Of a DNA stretch of 64,000 nucleotides, positions 9,627-18,996 are shown piece after piece (within the stretch, counting starts at the first letter, position 1; the number at the start of each line of letters is the position of its first letter). Position numbers and translations under genes: made by a program. The DNA lies in contig NZ_CP077369.1 of assembly GCF_019048525.1 (NCBI RefSeq), positions 2,914,001-2,978,000 on the forward strand, read 5' to 3'. Under the pieces are notes generated by a model. It saw only the letters and a list, made by a program, of their open reading frames with translations. It ran no database searches and was not told where the DNA came from. The DNA is from Acinetobacter lwoffii. Its GTDB lineage: Bacteria; Pseudomonadota; Gammaproteobacteria; Pseudomonadales; Moraxellaceae.

Positions 9627-10649
9627 TTAATGAAATGATTCACATAAATCCAGCAGACGGTTGGCATAGCCCCACTCGTTATCGTACCAGGCAAAGACTT
9701 TGGCTTGATGCCCAACGACTAGAGTCTGGGTCAAATCCACAATCAATGAATATGGGGAATGATTAAAATCACTCGATACCAATGGCTCATCTGTCACAGC
9801 CATAATTTCCGCAAAATCCTGCTGGGCAGCCTTGATCAGCACTTCATTCAGCTTGTGATCGGTAATCGGCGACTGGGAGACAAACGTTAAATCAATCGCG
9901 GCCACATTAATGGTCGGCACCCGAATTGAATAACCATCAATACGATCTTCCATTTTTGGCATGACACGCTTTAAGGCACCGAGTGCGCTCGAAGTCGTAG
10001 GAATGATGTTATGGCCTGAAGCACGTGCACGACGCAAATCACGATGCGCATGATCCAGTACCGACTGATCCGCCGTGACAGCATGTATTTCGGTCATCAA
10101 GGCACTACTGATTCCAAAAGCATCATCGACAATTTTGACCAGTGGCACCAAAGCCTGAGTGGTACAAGAGACGCTGGAAATGATCTGGTCCGATGCTTTA
10201 ACTTCATGATGATTGACACCATAGACAATCGCTGCATCAACCGTATCAAAAGGCGCGGCACCAATAATCACACGTTTCGCCCCTGCCCCAATATGCTGGG
10301 TCGCAGCTTCACGGGAACGGAACAGCCCGGTACATTCAAGCACTACATCTACCGCCAGGTTTTGCCAAGGCAACTTAGCCGGATGCGACTCACACAAAAC
10401 CTGTACTTTTAATGTAGTATCTTGATAGCTGATATGCATATAGATATGTTCAGCATCATAGCTGAGATCCACCTGCCCCGGAAAACGGCCATGGGTCGAG
10501 TCATATTTAAATAGATGGATCAGGGTTTCAACATCGGCAATATCATTAATGGCAACGATTTCAAAATTAAAATCTTTCGGATTTTCAAACCATGCGCGCA
10601 GTACATTCCGTCCAATACGCCCAAATCCATTGATTGCCACTCGTTGCAT
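9627..10649 (-). CDS. Glyceraldehyde-3-phosphate / erythrose-4-phosphate dehydrogenase family enzyme
   Basis: NAD-dependent aldehyde-phosphate dehydrogenase of 340 residues. The Rossmann motif INGFGRIGRN is at 5-14 and the catalytic Cys lies in SVSCTTQ (about residue 155). The catalytic His is in TEIHAVTADQ, and the C-terminal DNEWGYANR is intact. Most GAPDHs have CTTN; here the Asn is Gln. The segment after the His (DQSVLDHAHRDLRRARA) resembles E. coli Epd more than GapA, and SSDFNHSPYS also matches Epd style. It may act in glycolysis/gluconeogenesis, in pyridoxal phosphate synthesis, or both. Substrate cannot be set from sequence reading. Monocistronic. Confidence 0.85.
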   Translation of the reverse strand: MQRVAINGFGRIGRNVLRAWFENPKDFNFEIVAINDIADVETLIHLFKYDSTHGRFPGQVDLSYDAEHIYMHISYQDTTLKVQVLCESHPAKLPWQNLAVDVVLECTGLFRSREAATQHIGAGAKRVIIGAAPFDTVDAAIVYGVNHHEVKASDQIISSVSCTTQALVPLVKIVDDAFGISSALMTEIHAVTADQSVLDHAHRDLRRARASGHNIIPTTSSALGALKRVMPKMEDRIDGYSIRVPTINVAAIDLTFVSQSPITDHKLNEVLIKAAQQDFAEIMAVTDEPLVSSDFNHSPYSLIVDLTQTLVVGHQAKVFAWYDNEWGYANRLLDLCESFH

Positions 10650-11052
10650 GACTCGACCTTTTATATGCCTATTTTAAAACTCTTCTATGTTAAAGGATTT
10701 CTGGCGCCGTACATTAAAAAACTTCAGAGAAAATACTGATTTTCGATTATTTTATTTCTGATCCATCCGTCTGTATCTGGGTCATTTAAAATTCCAGTTA
10801 TTTTTAATGTGATGGATATCCACGAATTCTACTGTGGGAAAATTCAATTTAATTATTCAGCGAAAAACCTGAGTAAATAAATCCTTCGCAATTGGTTTTA
10901 AAATGATTGGTGCCTACTGCTTTTTCCGTTATAATTTGGCGTTTTAAATTTTTAAGCCCCGCATTGCAGCAGAGCTCTTGTATGCTTTTCAGACTGTGGT
11001 GTTTTAGCCAAATCGGAAATTATGGAGTGACTTGGTTGTGAGTACTCGTTTT
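10650..11052. promoter_or_regulatory. Divergent intergenic region with the alaS promoter
   Basis: This 400-base gap between the GAPDH-family gene and alaS contains a good sigma70 promoter on the plus strand: TTGGTG (10907-10912), 17 bases, TATAAT (10930-10935). It would leave an alaS leader of roughly 110 bases. No ORF or repeat is visible in the remainder, which is A/T-rich. Confidence 0.65.
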
Positions 11053-13731
11053 ATGACATCAGCTGAAATTCGTGAAGCATTTTTGCGTTACTTTGAATCG
11101 CAAGGGCATACACGTGTCGCGTCGAGTTCTCTAGTACCTGCCAATGACCCAACTTTGCTGTTCACCAATGCTGGTATGAACCAGTTTAAAGATTGCTTCT
11201 TAGGTCTAGAAAAACGCGATTATGTACGTGCAGTGTCATCACAAAAATGCGTGCGCGCAGGTGGTAAGCACAACGACTTGGACAATGTGGGTTATACAGC
11301 ACGTCACCACACTTTCTTTGAAATGTTAGGTAACTTTTCATTTGGTGATTACTTCAAACGTGATGCGATCAAATTTGCCTGGGACTTTTTGACTAACGAA
11401 GAATGGCTTGGTCTTCCTAAAGATAAACTCTATGCAACCGTTTACCACACCGATGATGAAGCCTTTGACATCTGGAACAAAGAAATCGGTCTAGACGCTT
11501 CACGCATTATTCGTATTGGTGACAACAAAGGCGGTCAATACGCATCAGATAACTTCTGGGCAATGGGTGACACCGGTCCTTGTGGTCCATGTTCTGAAAT
11601 CTTCTTTGACCATGGCGATCATATCTGGGGTGGCTTACCGGGTTCTCCTGAAGAAGATGGCGACCGTTTCATTGAAATCTGGAACAACGTTTTCATGCAG
11701 TTCAACCGTACTGCGGATGGCGTATTACACCCTCTTCCAGCGCCTTCTGTGGATACAGGTATGGGCTTGGAGCGTATTTCAGCTGTTCTTCAGCACGTTA
11801 ACTCAAACTACGAAATCGACCTGTTCCAGCACTTGCTAAAAGCTGCTGCTGAAATTATTGGTCTGGATACTACAGCGCTTGAAGCTGAAGCTGCTGAGAA
11901 AGGCACACCAGTTCAGTATCCTGCTTCATTGAAAGTCGTTGCTGACCATGCACGTTCATGTTCATTCCTGATTGCTGATGGCGTAAACCCATCGAATGAA
12001 GGTCGTGGTTATGTACTGCGTCGTATTATCCGTCGTGCAGTACGTCATGGTAACAAATTAGGCGCAACAGGTTCGTTCTTCCACAAAATGTTGAAGCCAC
12101 TGATCGAAGTGATGGGCGATGCATACCCTGAACTTGCTGCTCAACAAGCACGTATCGAAGCACAACTTCTTAAAGAAGAAGAACAATTTGCCAAAACACT
12201 TGAGCAAGGTTTGAAATTGCTTGAAGGCGAATTGGCACAGTTAAAAGGTTCTGTGATTCCGGGCGAAGTGGTATTTAAACTTTACGACACTTATGGTTTC
12301 CCGACTGACTTGACTGCTGACATCGCACGTGAACGTGACTTAACCATTGATGAAGCTGGTTTCGAAACTGAAATGGCTGCACAGCGTCAACGCGCACGTG
12401 ATGCAGGTAAATTCGCGATCGACTATAATTCTGTTGTGAAAGTCGAAGGTGAAACTCAGTTTGATGGTTATGACGCAACTGCAGGTGAAGGTCAAATCAT
12501 CGCAATCTACAAAGATGGCGAGCAAGTTGATGAAGTGTTTGAAGGTGATGAAGCACTGATCGTACTCAACCAAACACCTTTCTACGCAGAAAGCGGCGGT
12601 CAAATCGGTGATACAGGTATCTTTAAAAACGATACTGGTATTTTCGAAGTTCAAGATACCAAAAAATCTGGTGGCGCATTTGTACACCAAGGTATCGTGA
12701 CGATGGGTAACTTGAAAGTTACTCAAAATGTAGAAGCAACAGTAAAAGCAGATATTCGTGCAGCAACTGCGCGCAACCACTCTGCGACTCACCTGCTACA
12801 TGCTGCGTTACGTCAAATTTTAGGTTCACATGTACAGCAAAAAGGTTCATTGGTTGCATCTGATGTGTTACGTTTTGACTTTGCCAATGACCAACCTGTA
12901 AGCTTTGAACAGCTGCAAGAAATTGAACGTTTGGTCAATGCTGAAGTGATTGCCAATACTGCGGTGTCTACTGAACTTCTGGATATCGAGTCTGCGAAAG
13001 CTAAAGGCGCGATGATGCTGTTTGGCGAGAAATACGGTGACGAAGTACGTGTACTGTCTATGGGTTCAGTGATTGAAGAGAAAAACTTCTCAATCGAACT
13101 TTGCGGTGGTATTCACGTAAAACGTACCGGTGATATCGGTCTGTTCAAAATCACCTCTGAAGGTGGTGTGGCAGCCGGTGTACGTCGTATTGAAGCAGTA
13201 ACAGGCACTAAAGCAGTTGAAGTTGCGCAAAAAGCCGATCGCGATATCAATACGATTAACGGTTTGCTCAAAGCACAAAAAGACCAGACTTTAGAAAAAG
13301 TTGAAGCACTGGTTGATACTGCATCGAGCTTGCAGAAACAGATCGAACAACTCAATCAAAAACTTGCTAGCCTGCAAGCTGGTGAACTTCTAAGCCAAGT
13401 TCAAAGCATTGCAGGTCGTGCAACCTTGATTACAACTGTTGAAAACATGGATGCAAAAGCACTACGCAACCTGCACGACGGTGTGAAATCAAAATTAAAA
13501 AATGCAGTGATTGTTCTGGCAGGTGTAGAGGGTGACAAGGTGAGCTTGATCGCATCTGTAGCAAAAGACTTTACTGCTTCTATTAAAGCAGGTGACATCA
13601 TCAAACATTTGGCAACTGAGCTAGGTGGTAAAGGTGGTGGTAAACCTGACTTGGCACAAGGTGGCGCGCCACTTAACGAGAAGTTTGCTCCAGTGATGGC
13701 AGATTTAACTGCCTGGCTTGCAGCAAAATAA
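11053..13731 (+). CDS. alaS: Alanyl-tRNA synthetase
   Basis: Charges tRNA-Ala and edits mischarged Ser/Gly. The 892-residue protein (start [10 protein letters not shown]) has the class II catalytic core ([23 protein letters not shown]). It has the editing domain zinc motif HSATHLLH with a distal CGGIH, and a C-terminal Gly-rich domain ([14 protein letters not shown]). The ATG at 11053 matches where homologues begin. However, a GTG at 11038 sits about 10 bases after GGAG, better placed for initiation, and would add five residues. Followed by lysC 64 bases downstream, probably co-transcribed. Confidence 0.96.
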   Translation: MTSAEIREAFLRYFESQGHTRVASSSLVPANDPTLLFTNAGMNQFKDCFLGLEKRDYVRAVSSQKCVRAGGKHNDLDNVGYTARHHTFFEMLGNFSFGDYFKRDAIKFAWDFLTNEEWLGLPKDKLYATVYHTDDEAFDIWNKEIGLDASRIIRIGDNKGGQYASDNFWAMGDTGPCGPCSEIFFDHGDHIWGGLPGSPEEDGDRFIEIWNNVFMQFNRTADGVLHPLPAPSVDTGMGLERISAVLQHVNSNYEIDLFQHLLKAAAEIIGLDTTALEAEAAEKGTPVQYPASLKVVADHARSCSFLIADGVNPSNEGRGYVLRRIIRRAVRHGNKLGATGSFFHKMLKPLIEVMGDAYPELAAQQARIEAQLLKEEEQFAKTLEQGLKLLEGELAQLKGSVIPGEVVFKLYDTYGFPTDLTADIARERDLTIDEAGFETEMAAQRQRARDAGKFAIDYNSVVKVEGETQFDGYDATAGEGQIIAIYKDGEQVDEVFEGDEALIVLNQTPFYAESGGQIGDTGIFKNDTGIFEVQDTKKSGGAFVHQGIVTMGNLKVTQNVEATVKADIRAATARNHSATHLLHAALRQILGSHVQQKGSLVASDVLRFDFANDQPVSFEQLQEIERLVNAEVIANTAVSTELLDIESAKAKGAMMLFGEKYGDEVRVLSMGSVIEEKNFSIELCGGIHVKRTGDIGLFKITSEGGVAAGVRRIEAVTGTKAVEVAQKADRDINTINGLLKAQKDQTLEKVEALVDTASSLQKQIEQLNQKLASLQAGELLSQVQSIAGRATLITTVENMDAKALRNLHDGVKSKLKNAVIVLAGVEGDKVSLIASVAKDFTASIKAGDIIKHLATELGGKGGGKPDLAQGGAPLNEKFAPVMADLTAWLAAK

Positions 13732-13750
13732 AACTTCAATTTTGTGTAAC

Positions 13751-13776
13751 TGACCCTGATAGGTACATCAGGGTCA
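13751..13776 (+). promoter_or_regulatory. Perfect hairpin between alaS and lysC
   Basis: TGACCCTGAT, a 6-base loop, then ATCAGGGTCA: a 10-bp perfect stem ending 19 bases before the lysC ATG. There is no T run, so simple termination is unlikely. It may protect or process the alaS-lysC transcript or tune lysC translation. Confidence 0.5.
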
Positions 13777-13795
13777 TGGCTTATATGGAACAACT

Positions 13796-15076
13796 ATGGC
13801 ATTAATCGTTCAAAAATATGGCGGTACCTCTATGGGTACTCCCGAGCGCATTTTAAATGTTGCTCGTCGTGTAAAGCGCTGGCATGACCACGGCCACAAG
13901 GTAGTGGTAGTGGTATCAGCAATGAGTGGCGAAACCAATCGTCTACTTGCTTTAGCGAAGGCCATTACCGAAACCCCTGACCCACGTGAACTAGACCAAA
14001 TGGTATCTACGGGTGAACAGGTTACGATTTCTATGTTAGCAATGGCGCTGAACTCAATTGGAGTTGAAGCAAAATCACTAACAGGTCGCCAGGTTGGCAT
14101 GAAAACCGACAGCTCATTCAATAAGGCACGTATCGAATCCATTGATACTGAAGTCCTGAACTCAAATCTGGATGCAGGCCGCGTACTTGTCGTTGCCGGT
14201 TTCCAGGGTTTTGATGAACATGGCAATACCACTACTTTAGGGCGTGGCGGTTCTGATACTTCAGGTGTTGCAATTGCTGCCGCACTCAAAGCAGATGAAT
14301 GCCAAATTTATACCGACGTTGACGGTGTATATACCACCGATCCACGTGTTGCACCAAAAGCAAAAAAAGTTGATCGTATTTCATTTGAAGAAATGCTTGA
14401 GATGGCGTCACTCGGTTCTAAAGTCCTGCAAATTCGTTCAGTTGAATTTGCTGGTAAATACCAGGTGCCTTTACGCGTATTATCAAGTTTCGACAATGAC
14501 AACGATGGCGCATTCGACAAAGAGTTTAAGCAAAACGTTGGTACACTTATTACGACTGAATTGGAAGACAATATGGAACAGCCAATTATCTCCGGTATCG
14601 CATTTAACCGTGACGAAGCAAAATTAACTATTTTAGGCGTGCCTGACGAACCGGGTATTGCTTCTAAAATTTTGTGCCCGATTGGTGATGCCAATGTTGA
14701 AGTGGATATGATTATCCAGAACGTTGAAGAAGATGGTACAACTGATTTCACTTTTACTGTGAACCGTGGCGAATTAAATAAAGCCAAAGCTATTCTTGAA
14801 GCAACTGCTCAAGAAATTGGTGCACGTGAAGTTGCGACCCGTTCAGATATCGTAAAAGTATCGATCGTAGGTGTCGGTATGCGTTCACATGCCGGTGTAG
14901 CGAGCAAAATGTTTACAGCATTGGCAGATGAAGGTATTAACATCCTGATGATCTCGACGTCTGAAATCAAGATTTCTGTGATCATTGAAGAAAATTATCT
15001 TGAACTCGCGGTTCGTTCATTGCATACCGCATTCGGTTTAGACCGTGAACAAGGCGAATCTAGCGCACGTGCTTAA
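13796..15076 (+). CDS. lysC: Aspartate kinase
   Basis: Phosphorylates aspartate, the first step to lysine, threonine, methionine and diaminopimelate. The 426-residue monofunctional enzyme starts with KYGGTSMG (7-14), has the GRGGSDTSG substrate loop near residue 150, and ends in two ACT domains (about 265-340 and 345-415) that bind feedback inhibitors. Length is typical of the Pseudomonas/Corynebacterium-type enzyme. It lies between alaS and csrA, an order also seen in Pseudomonas. Confidence 0.96.
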   Translation: MALIVQKYGGTSMGTPERILNVARRVKRWHDHGHKVVVVVSAMSGETNRLLALAKAITETPDPRELDQMVSTGEQVTISMLAMALNSIGVEAKSLTGRQVGMKTDSSFNKARIESIDTEVLNSNLDAGRVLVVAGFQGFDEHGNTTTLGRGGSDTSGVAIAAALKADECQIYTDVDGVYTTDPRVAPKAKKVDRISFEEMLEMASLGSKVLQIRSVEFAGKYQVPLRVLSSFDNDNDGAFDKEFKQNVGTLITTELEDNMEQPIISGIAFNRDEAKLTILGVPDEPGIASKILCPIGDANVEVDMIIQNVEEDGTTDFTFTVNRGELNKAKAILEATAQEIGAREVATRSDIVKVSIVGVGMRSHAGVASKMFTALADEGINILMISTSEIKISVIIEENYLELAVRSLHTAFGLDREQGESSARA

Positions 15077-15134
15077 GCGTTAAGATAGAATATTGTCATT
15101 GTTTGACAGTATTTTATAAAAGTCTACAAAAATG

Positions 15135-15168
15135 CAGAGCCACTATAGTTTTTTTTATAGTGGCTCTG
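15135..15168 (+). terminator. Terminator of lysC
   Basis: A 13-bp perfect stem (CAGAGCCACTATA and complement) with an 8-base T-rich loop, 58 bases after the lysC stop codon. It separates lysC from csrA transcription. Confidence 0.75.
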
Positions 15169-15326
15169 TTATATTAAGCCTGAGGATTTTTAACCAGCTG
15201 AGATAGATTAAAATCTTTCACCCAGATGACAGAATTTCTATCCAGATCTTATTTTGTAATTTTTGGTTGTGCTTTTTGTTTTACATTCAATAGATTGCAG
15301 GTTTTGCATTTTGCAAGGAGAAAAAC

Positions 15327-15581
15327 ATGCTGATTCTGACTCGACGCGTCGGGGAAACTTTAATGATTGGTGATCAAGTCAGTGTGACTGTGCTTGGTGT
15401 AAAAGGTAACCAGGTTCGTATCGGGGTAAATGCTCCGAAAGAAGTCTCTGTGCACCGTGAAGAGATTTACCAGCGTATCCAGCATGAACGTGCAATGCAT
15501 GAACATCTTCAACATATCGATCAAGATTACCAACCTTCTTATGAAGACGATAGCCAGACACAAAATAACTTTAACCGTTAA
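15327..15581 (+). CDS. csrA: Carbon storage regulator CsrA with C-terminal extension
   Basis: RNA-binding dimer that recognises GGA motifs in mRNA leaders and represses or stabilises messages. Residues 1 to about 55 are canonical ([16 protein letters not shown]; the VHREE segment holds the RNA-binding Arg). The protein is 84 residues, against about 61 in E. coli. The additional tail (about residues 60-84) is acidic and Gln/Asn-rich and looks disordered. AAGGAG lies 7 bases before the ATG. The role of the tail is not evident from sequence. Confidence 0.95.
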   Translation: MLILTRRVGETLMIGDQVSVTVLGVKGNQVRIGVNAPKEVSVHREEIYQRIQHERAMHEHLQHIDQDYQPSYEDDSQTQNNFNR

Positions 15582-15597
15582 TGTTTGTGCGAAGAAT

Positions 15598-15619
15598 AAA
15601 GCGGCTTTTGAGCCGCTTT
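15598..15619 (+). terminator. Terminator of csrA (also usable by rnhB)
   Basis: AAAGCGGC/GCCGCTTT stem with a 6-base loop, 17 bases after the csrA stop, between convergent csrA and rnhB. Confidence 0.8.
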
Positions 15620-15676
15620 AAATTTGTCTAAATTTTATACAAAAATATTAAATACTTAGATAATTTAAAATAAAAC

Positions 15677-16264
15677 TTAAAGTTCTGCACCCTGCTGTAA
15701 TGCTGCAATCACCTTTTTTACCGGCCCAAAACTGCGACGATGCTCATCAATCACGCCATGTAAGGCAATCGCTTCAAAATGTGCCTTGGTCGGATAACCC
15801 TTGTGCTTGGCAAAGCCAAATTGCGGATGCTTCTGGTCCATCTCGATCATCTGATGATCACGGGTTACTTTCGCCAGAATACTGGCTGCTGAAATTTCAG
15901 CATGCAGTGCATCACCACCCACCACGGCATCACAGCTCATAGCAAGGCCCTGTGGAATCTTGTTGCCATCGACCAATACATGCTCAGGCTGAACTGGCAA
16001 AGCTTCTACAGCACGGCGCATGGCCAGCAAAGAAGCTTGCAAAATATTATGTTCATCAATCTCTGCCGCAGAAGCCTCAGCAATGGCCCATGCCAGCGCT
16101 TTTTCCTGAATCTCGATAAAAAGTTTTTCACGCTTCTTTTCAGTGAGTTTTTTAGAATCATTTAAACCCTCAATCGGGTTGTTCGGATCCAAAATAACTG
16201 CCGCAGCGACGACTGAACCGACTAATGGCCCACGCCCTGCTTCATCTACACCAGCAATCTTCAT
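15677..16264 (-). CDS. rnhB: Ribonuclease HII
   Basis: Removes RNA from RNA/DNA hybrids and initiates removal of single ribonucleotides from DNA. The 195-residue protein has the metal-binding DEAGRGP motif (7-13), the Asp in the HVLVDGNK segment and the SILAKVTRD motif near residue 130. Length is normal for bacterial RNase HII. Convergent with csrA; the upstream gene (16324) has its own terminator directly before the rnhB start. Confidence 0.95.
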   Translation of the reverse strand: MKIAGVDEAGRGPLVGSVVAAAVILDPNNPIEGLNDSKKLTEKKREKLFIEIQEKALAWAIAEASAAEIDEHNILQASLLAMRRAVEALPVQPEHVLVDGNKIPQGLAMSCDAVVGGDALHAEISAASILAKVTRDHQMIEMDQKHPQFGFAKHKGYPTKAHFEAIALHGVIDEHRRSFGPVKKVIAALQQGAEL

Positions 16265-16279
16265 GTCTATTTTTCCATA

Positions 16280-16306
16280 AAAAATAGGCTGAACCAGTCA
16301 GCCTAT
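16280..16306 (-). terminator. Terminator of the 16.3-kb lipoprotein gene
   Basis: AATAGGCTG/CAGCCTATT stem followed on the minus strand by TTTTTTAT. It lies in the short gap between the lipoprotein stop codon and the rnhB start. Confidence 0.75.
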
Positions 16307-16323
16307 TTCAATTTAATCTTGGC

Positions 16324-16695
16324 TTAGTTTACAGCTTCAGCTACACAAGCGTTAATGGTTTTTGCAACCACATTGCCGACAATCGTCGCACGTGCTGCCG
16401 GGTCAATCGCTGCAGTCGCCAAATCTACCGCTGTTACGCTTTGGGGTGCTTTTTCGCTGACACAGCCACAAATTTCAGTCTGGATATTCTGCTTTTGGGT
16501 CGTAGTCATTAGACGTGTAGCTGTTTGCCATGCTGGAATATTATTCAGCTCAGTCGTACATTTTGCATTGATCGCGATTTTAAGCGCAGCCCCACCCAGC
16601 TGTTGAGTCGTGGTTTGCGTTTCAGGGCTGCCTGTTGTTGCACAAGCAGATAAAACCAAAGTAAGCGGAGCAAGTGCAGCCAATAATTTTTTCAC
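16324..16695 (-). CDS. Putative lipoprotein with four conserved Cys (paralogue of the 17.5-kb protein)
   Basis: The 123-residue protein has a lipoprotein signal with lipobox LSAC (Cys18). The mature part has a CTTEL segment, a central Trp, a CGCV motif and a C-terminal NACVAE. It aligns without gaps over about 85 residues with the protein at 17520-17873, including all four non-lipid Cys. The two genes flank a cytochrome b561 gene. I recognise no family. Paired Cys suggest disulfides or metal binding in the periplasm, but nothing in the sequence proves this. Confidence 0.75.
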   Translation of the reverse strand: MKKLLAALAPLTLVLSACATTGSPETQTTTQQLGGAALKIAINAKCTTELNNIPAWQTATRLMTTTQKQNIQTEICGCVSEKAPQSVTAVDLATAAIDPAARATIVGNVVAKTINACVAEAVN

Positions 16696-16912
16696 AGATC
16701 TGTTCCTTGTTTATTCATATATGAAGCGTGACGCTATTGTGCCGAAATTCACCTGAATAAGAAATCTATAAATCATCCTGAATGTTTAATCTGCACCCAG
16801 CCATTTCAATGGATGTTGCATGAAAGCCACCATAGCGTTGCAGATTTGGAATTGCTGGGCTGATTCGCCCTTTGCTAAGGTGCATCCATCTTTGAGGGCA
16901 ATCGAAAATCAC

Positions 16913-17476
16913 ATGGAAAAAGTACAATATTACACGCGCACGGCACAATGGTTGCACTGGATCATGGCAGTTATCTTTATTGCGGCCTGGCTGATTGGTT
17001 TTTATAGTGGGAATTTTTTAAGTTATGAGGTCGATGGCAGCTTTAAAGGCGATGTCATCACCCTGCATAAAAATATCGCCACCACCATTATTTTCCTACT
17101 GGTTGTGCGAATTTTCTGGCGTTATACCCATCCTGCCCCTGAACTACCGGACACTATGTCACCCCGGATGAAAACTTTGGCACATGCAGGTCATCTGGCT
17201 TTGTATTTTATGCTGATTGCTCTACCTGTCACCGGCTGTTTATATAGCTGGAGTCTGGGCTATCCAGCACCAGTGCTATATTTATTTAACCTGCCGGCAC
17301 TGATTGCAGAAAATCCGGCTGTAACCGCGATCGTAAAACCCCTGCATATCTGGCTTTCCTGGGCAGTTGGCTTACTTTTAGTTGGACATATTTTCGCAGC
17401 ACTGAAACATCATTTTATCGATAAAGATCATGTACTCAACAGCATGACCCGACAATCCAAATCTTCTAAAAAATAA
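16913..17476 (+). CDS. Cytochrome b561
   Basis: Di-haem b inner-membrane electron carrier of the bacterial CybB type. The 187-residue protein (start MEKVQYYTRTAQWLHW) has four transmembrane segments. His residues in the expected places are HW in helix 1, LHKN before helix 2, HAGH in helix 3 and LHIW/GHIFAALKHH in helix 4. The frame opens upstream at 16820, but the family N-terminus fixes the start at 16913. It is flanked by two related Cys-containing lipoprotein genes on the opposite strand. Its electron partners are unknown. Confidence 0.88.
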   Translation: MEKVQYYTRTAQWLHWIMAVIFIAAWLIGFYSGNFLSYEVDGSFKGDVITLHKNIATTIIFLLVVRIFWRYTHPAPELPDTMSPRMKTLAHAGHLALYFMLIALPVTGCLYSWSLGYPAPVLYLFNLPALIAENPAVTAIVKPLHIWLSWAVGLLLVGHIFAALKHHFIDKDHVLNSMTRQSKSSKK

Positions 17477-17493
17477 TCTGCAAAACCACACTC

Positions 17494-17519
17494 AATCAGC
17501 TTTCATTGCAAAGCTGATT
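17494..17519 (+). terminator. Terminator of the cytochrome b561 gene
   Basis: AATCAGCTT/AAGCTGATT stem followed by TTATTTT; it abuts the end of the convergent lipoprotein gene. Confidence 0.7.
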
Positions 17520-17873
17520 TTATTTTAAGAACTCGGTCATGCAGCCTTTCAGACTGTTTGCAATAGCCTGTTGCGTGAGTTTTGACTTTACTTCTTCATC
17601 CAGAGTCGCTTTCAGTAAAGTGCTTGCCGGAATATCCTTGAGTGCATGCTCACCTACACATGAACAGACATTCTGTTCAAGTTCAGCTTTATTTTTGTCC
17701 TGCATAAAATAGGTCGAGGCAGTCCAGAATTTAGATGCTTTCAATTCTTTTGCACATTGGTATTCAATCACGGGTTTTAAAGTACGCTGTGTCAAAGTCA
17801 TATCCGCATTTGAGCAAGCAGATATCAACACGCTACTGATGAGCAGAATTATATTTTTCAATTTCATATCCAT
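17520..17873 (-). CDS. Putative lipoprotein with four conserved Cys (paralogue of the 16.3-kb protein)
   Basis: The 117-residue protein has lipobox ISAC (about Cys20). The mature domain has QCAKEL, a central Trp (KFWTAS), VCSCVGEHA and KGCMTE, matching the four Cys of the protein at 16324-16695 without gaps. Start could be the ATG at 17873 or the one two codons later. The two copies are clearly diverged, so the duplication is old. Function unknown; linkage to cytochrome b561 on both sides hints at a periplasmic redox-related role, which is inference only. Confidence 0.75.
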   Translation of the reverse strand: MDMKLKNIILLISSVLISACSNADMTLTQRTLKPVIEYQCAKELKASKFWTASTYFMQDKNKAELEQNVCSCVGEHALKDIPASTLLKATLDEEVKSKLTQQAIANSLKGCMTEFLK

Positions 17874-17883
17874 CTATAAAAAC

Positions 17884-17907
17884 AAAGGCAGAGCGAACCC
17901 TGCCTTT
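17884..17907 (-). terminator. Terminator downstream of the adenine deaminase gene
   Basis: AAAGGCAG/CTGCCTTT stem with an 8-base loop. It lies 11 bases past the stop codon of the deaminase gene (minus strand). Confidence 0.65.
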
Positions 17908-17918
17908 TATTTAAAAAC

Positions 17919-18929
<1,011 letters not shown>

Positions 18930-18952
18930 TCATGAAACCTAAAATAATAAAA

Positions 18953-18981
18953 AAAGGGTGCAAACTGAGTTTACACCCTTT
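18953..18981 (-). terminator. Terminator of the NCS2 permease gene
   Basis: AAAGGGTG-AAAC stem with one mismatch and a 3-base loop; on the minus strand it ends in a run of T residues, 16 bases after the permease stop codon. Confidence 0.75.
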
Positions 18982-18996
18982 CCAAATCTAGAAAAA

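Noticed and set aside
13401..14787. Long open frames on the minus strand opposite alaS and lysC
   Set aside because: They are shadows of well-conserved genes on the plus strand, have no ribosome-binding sites and show no domain.
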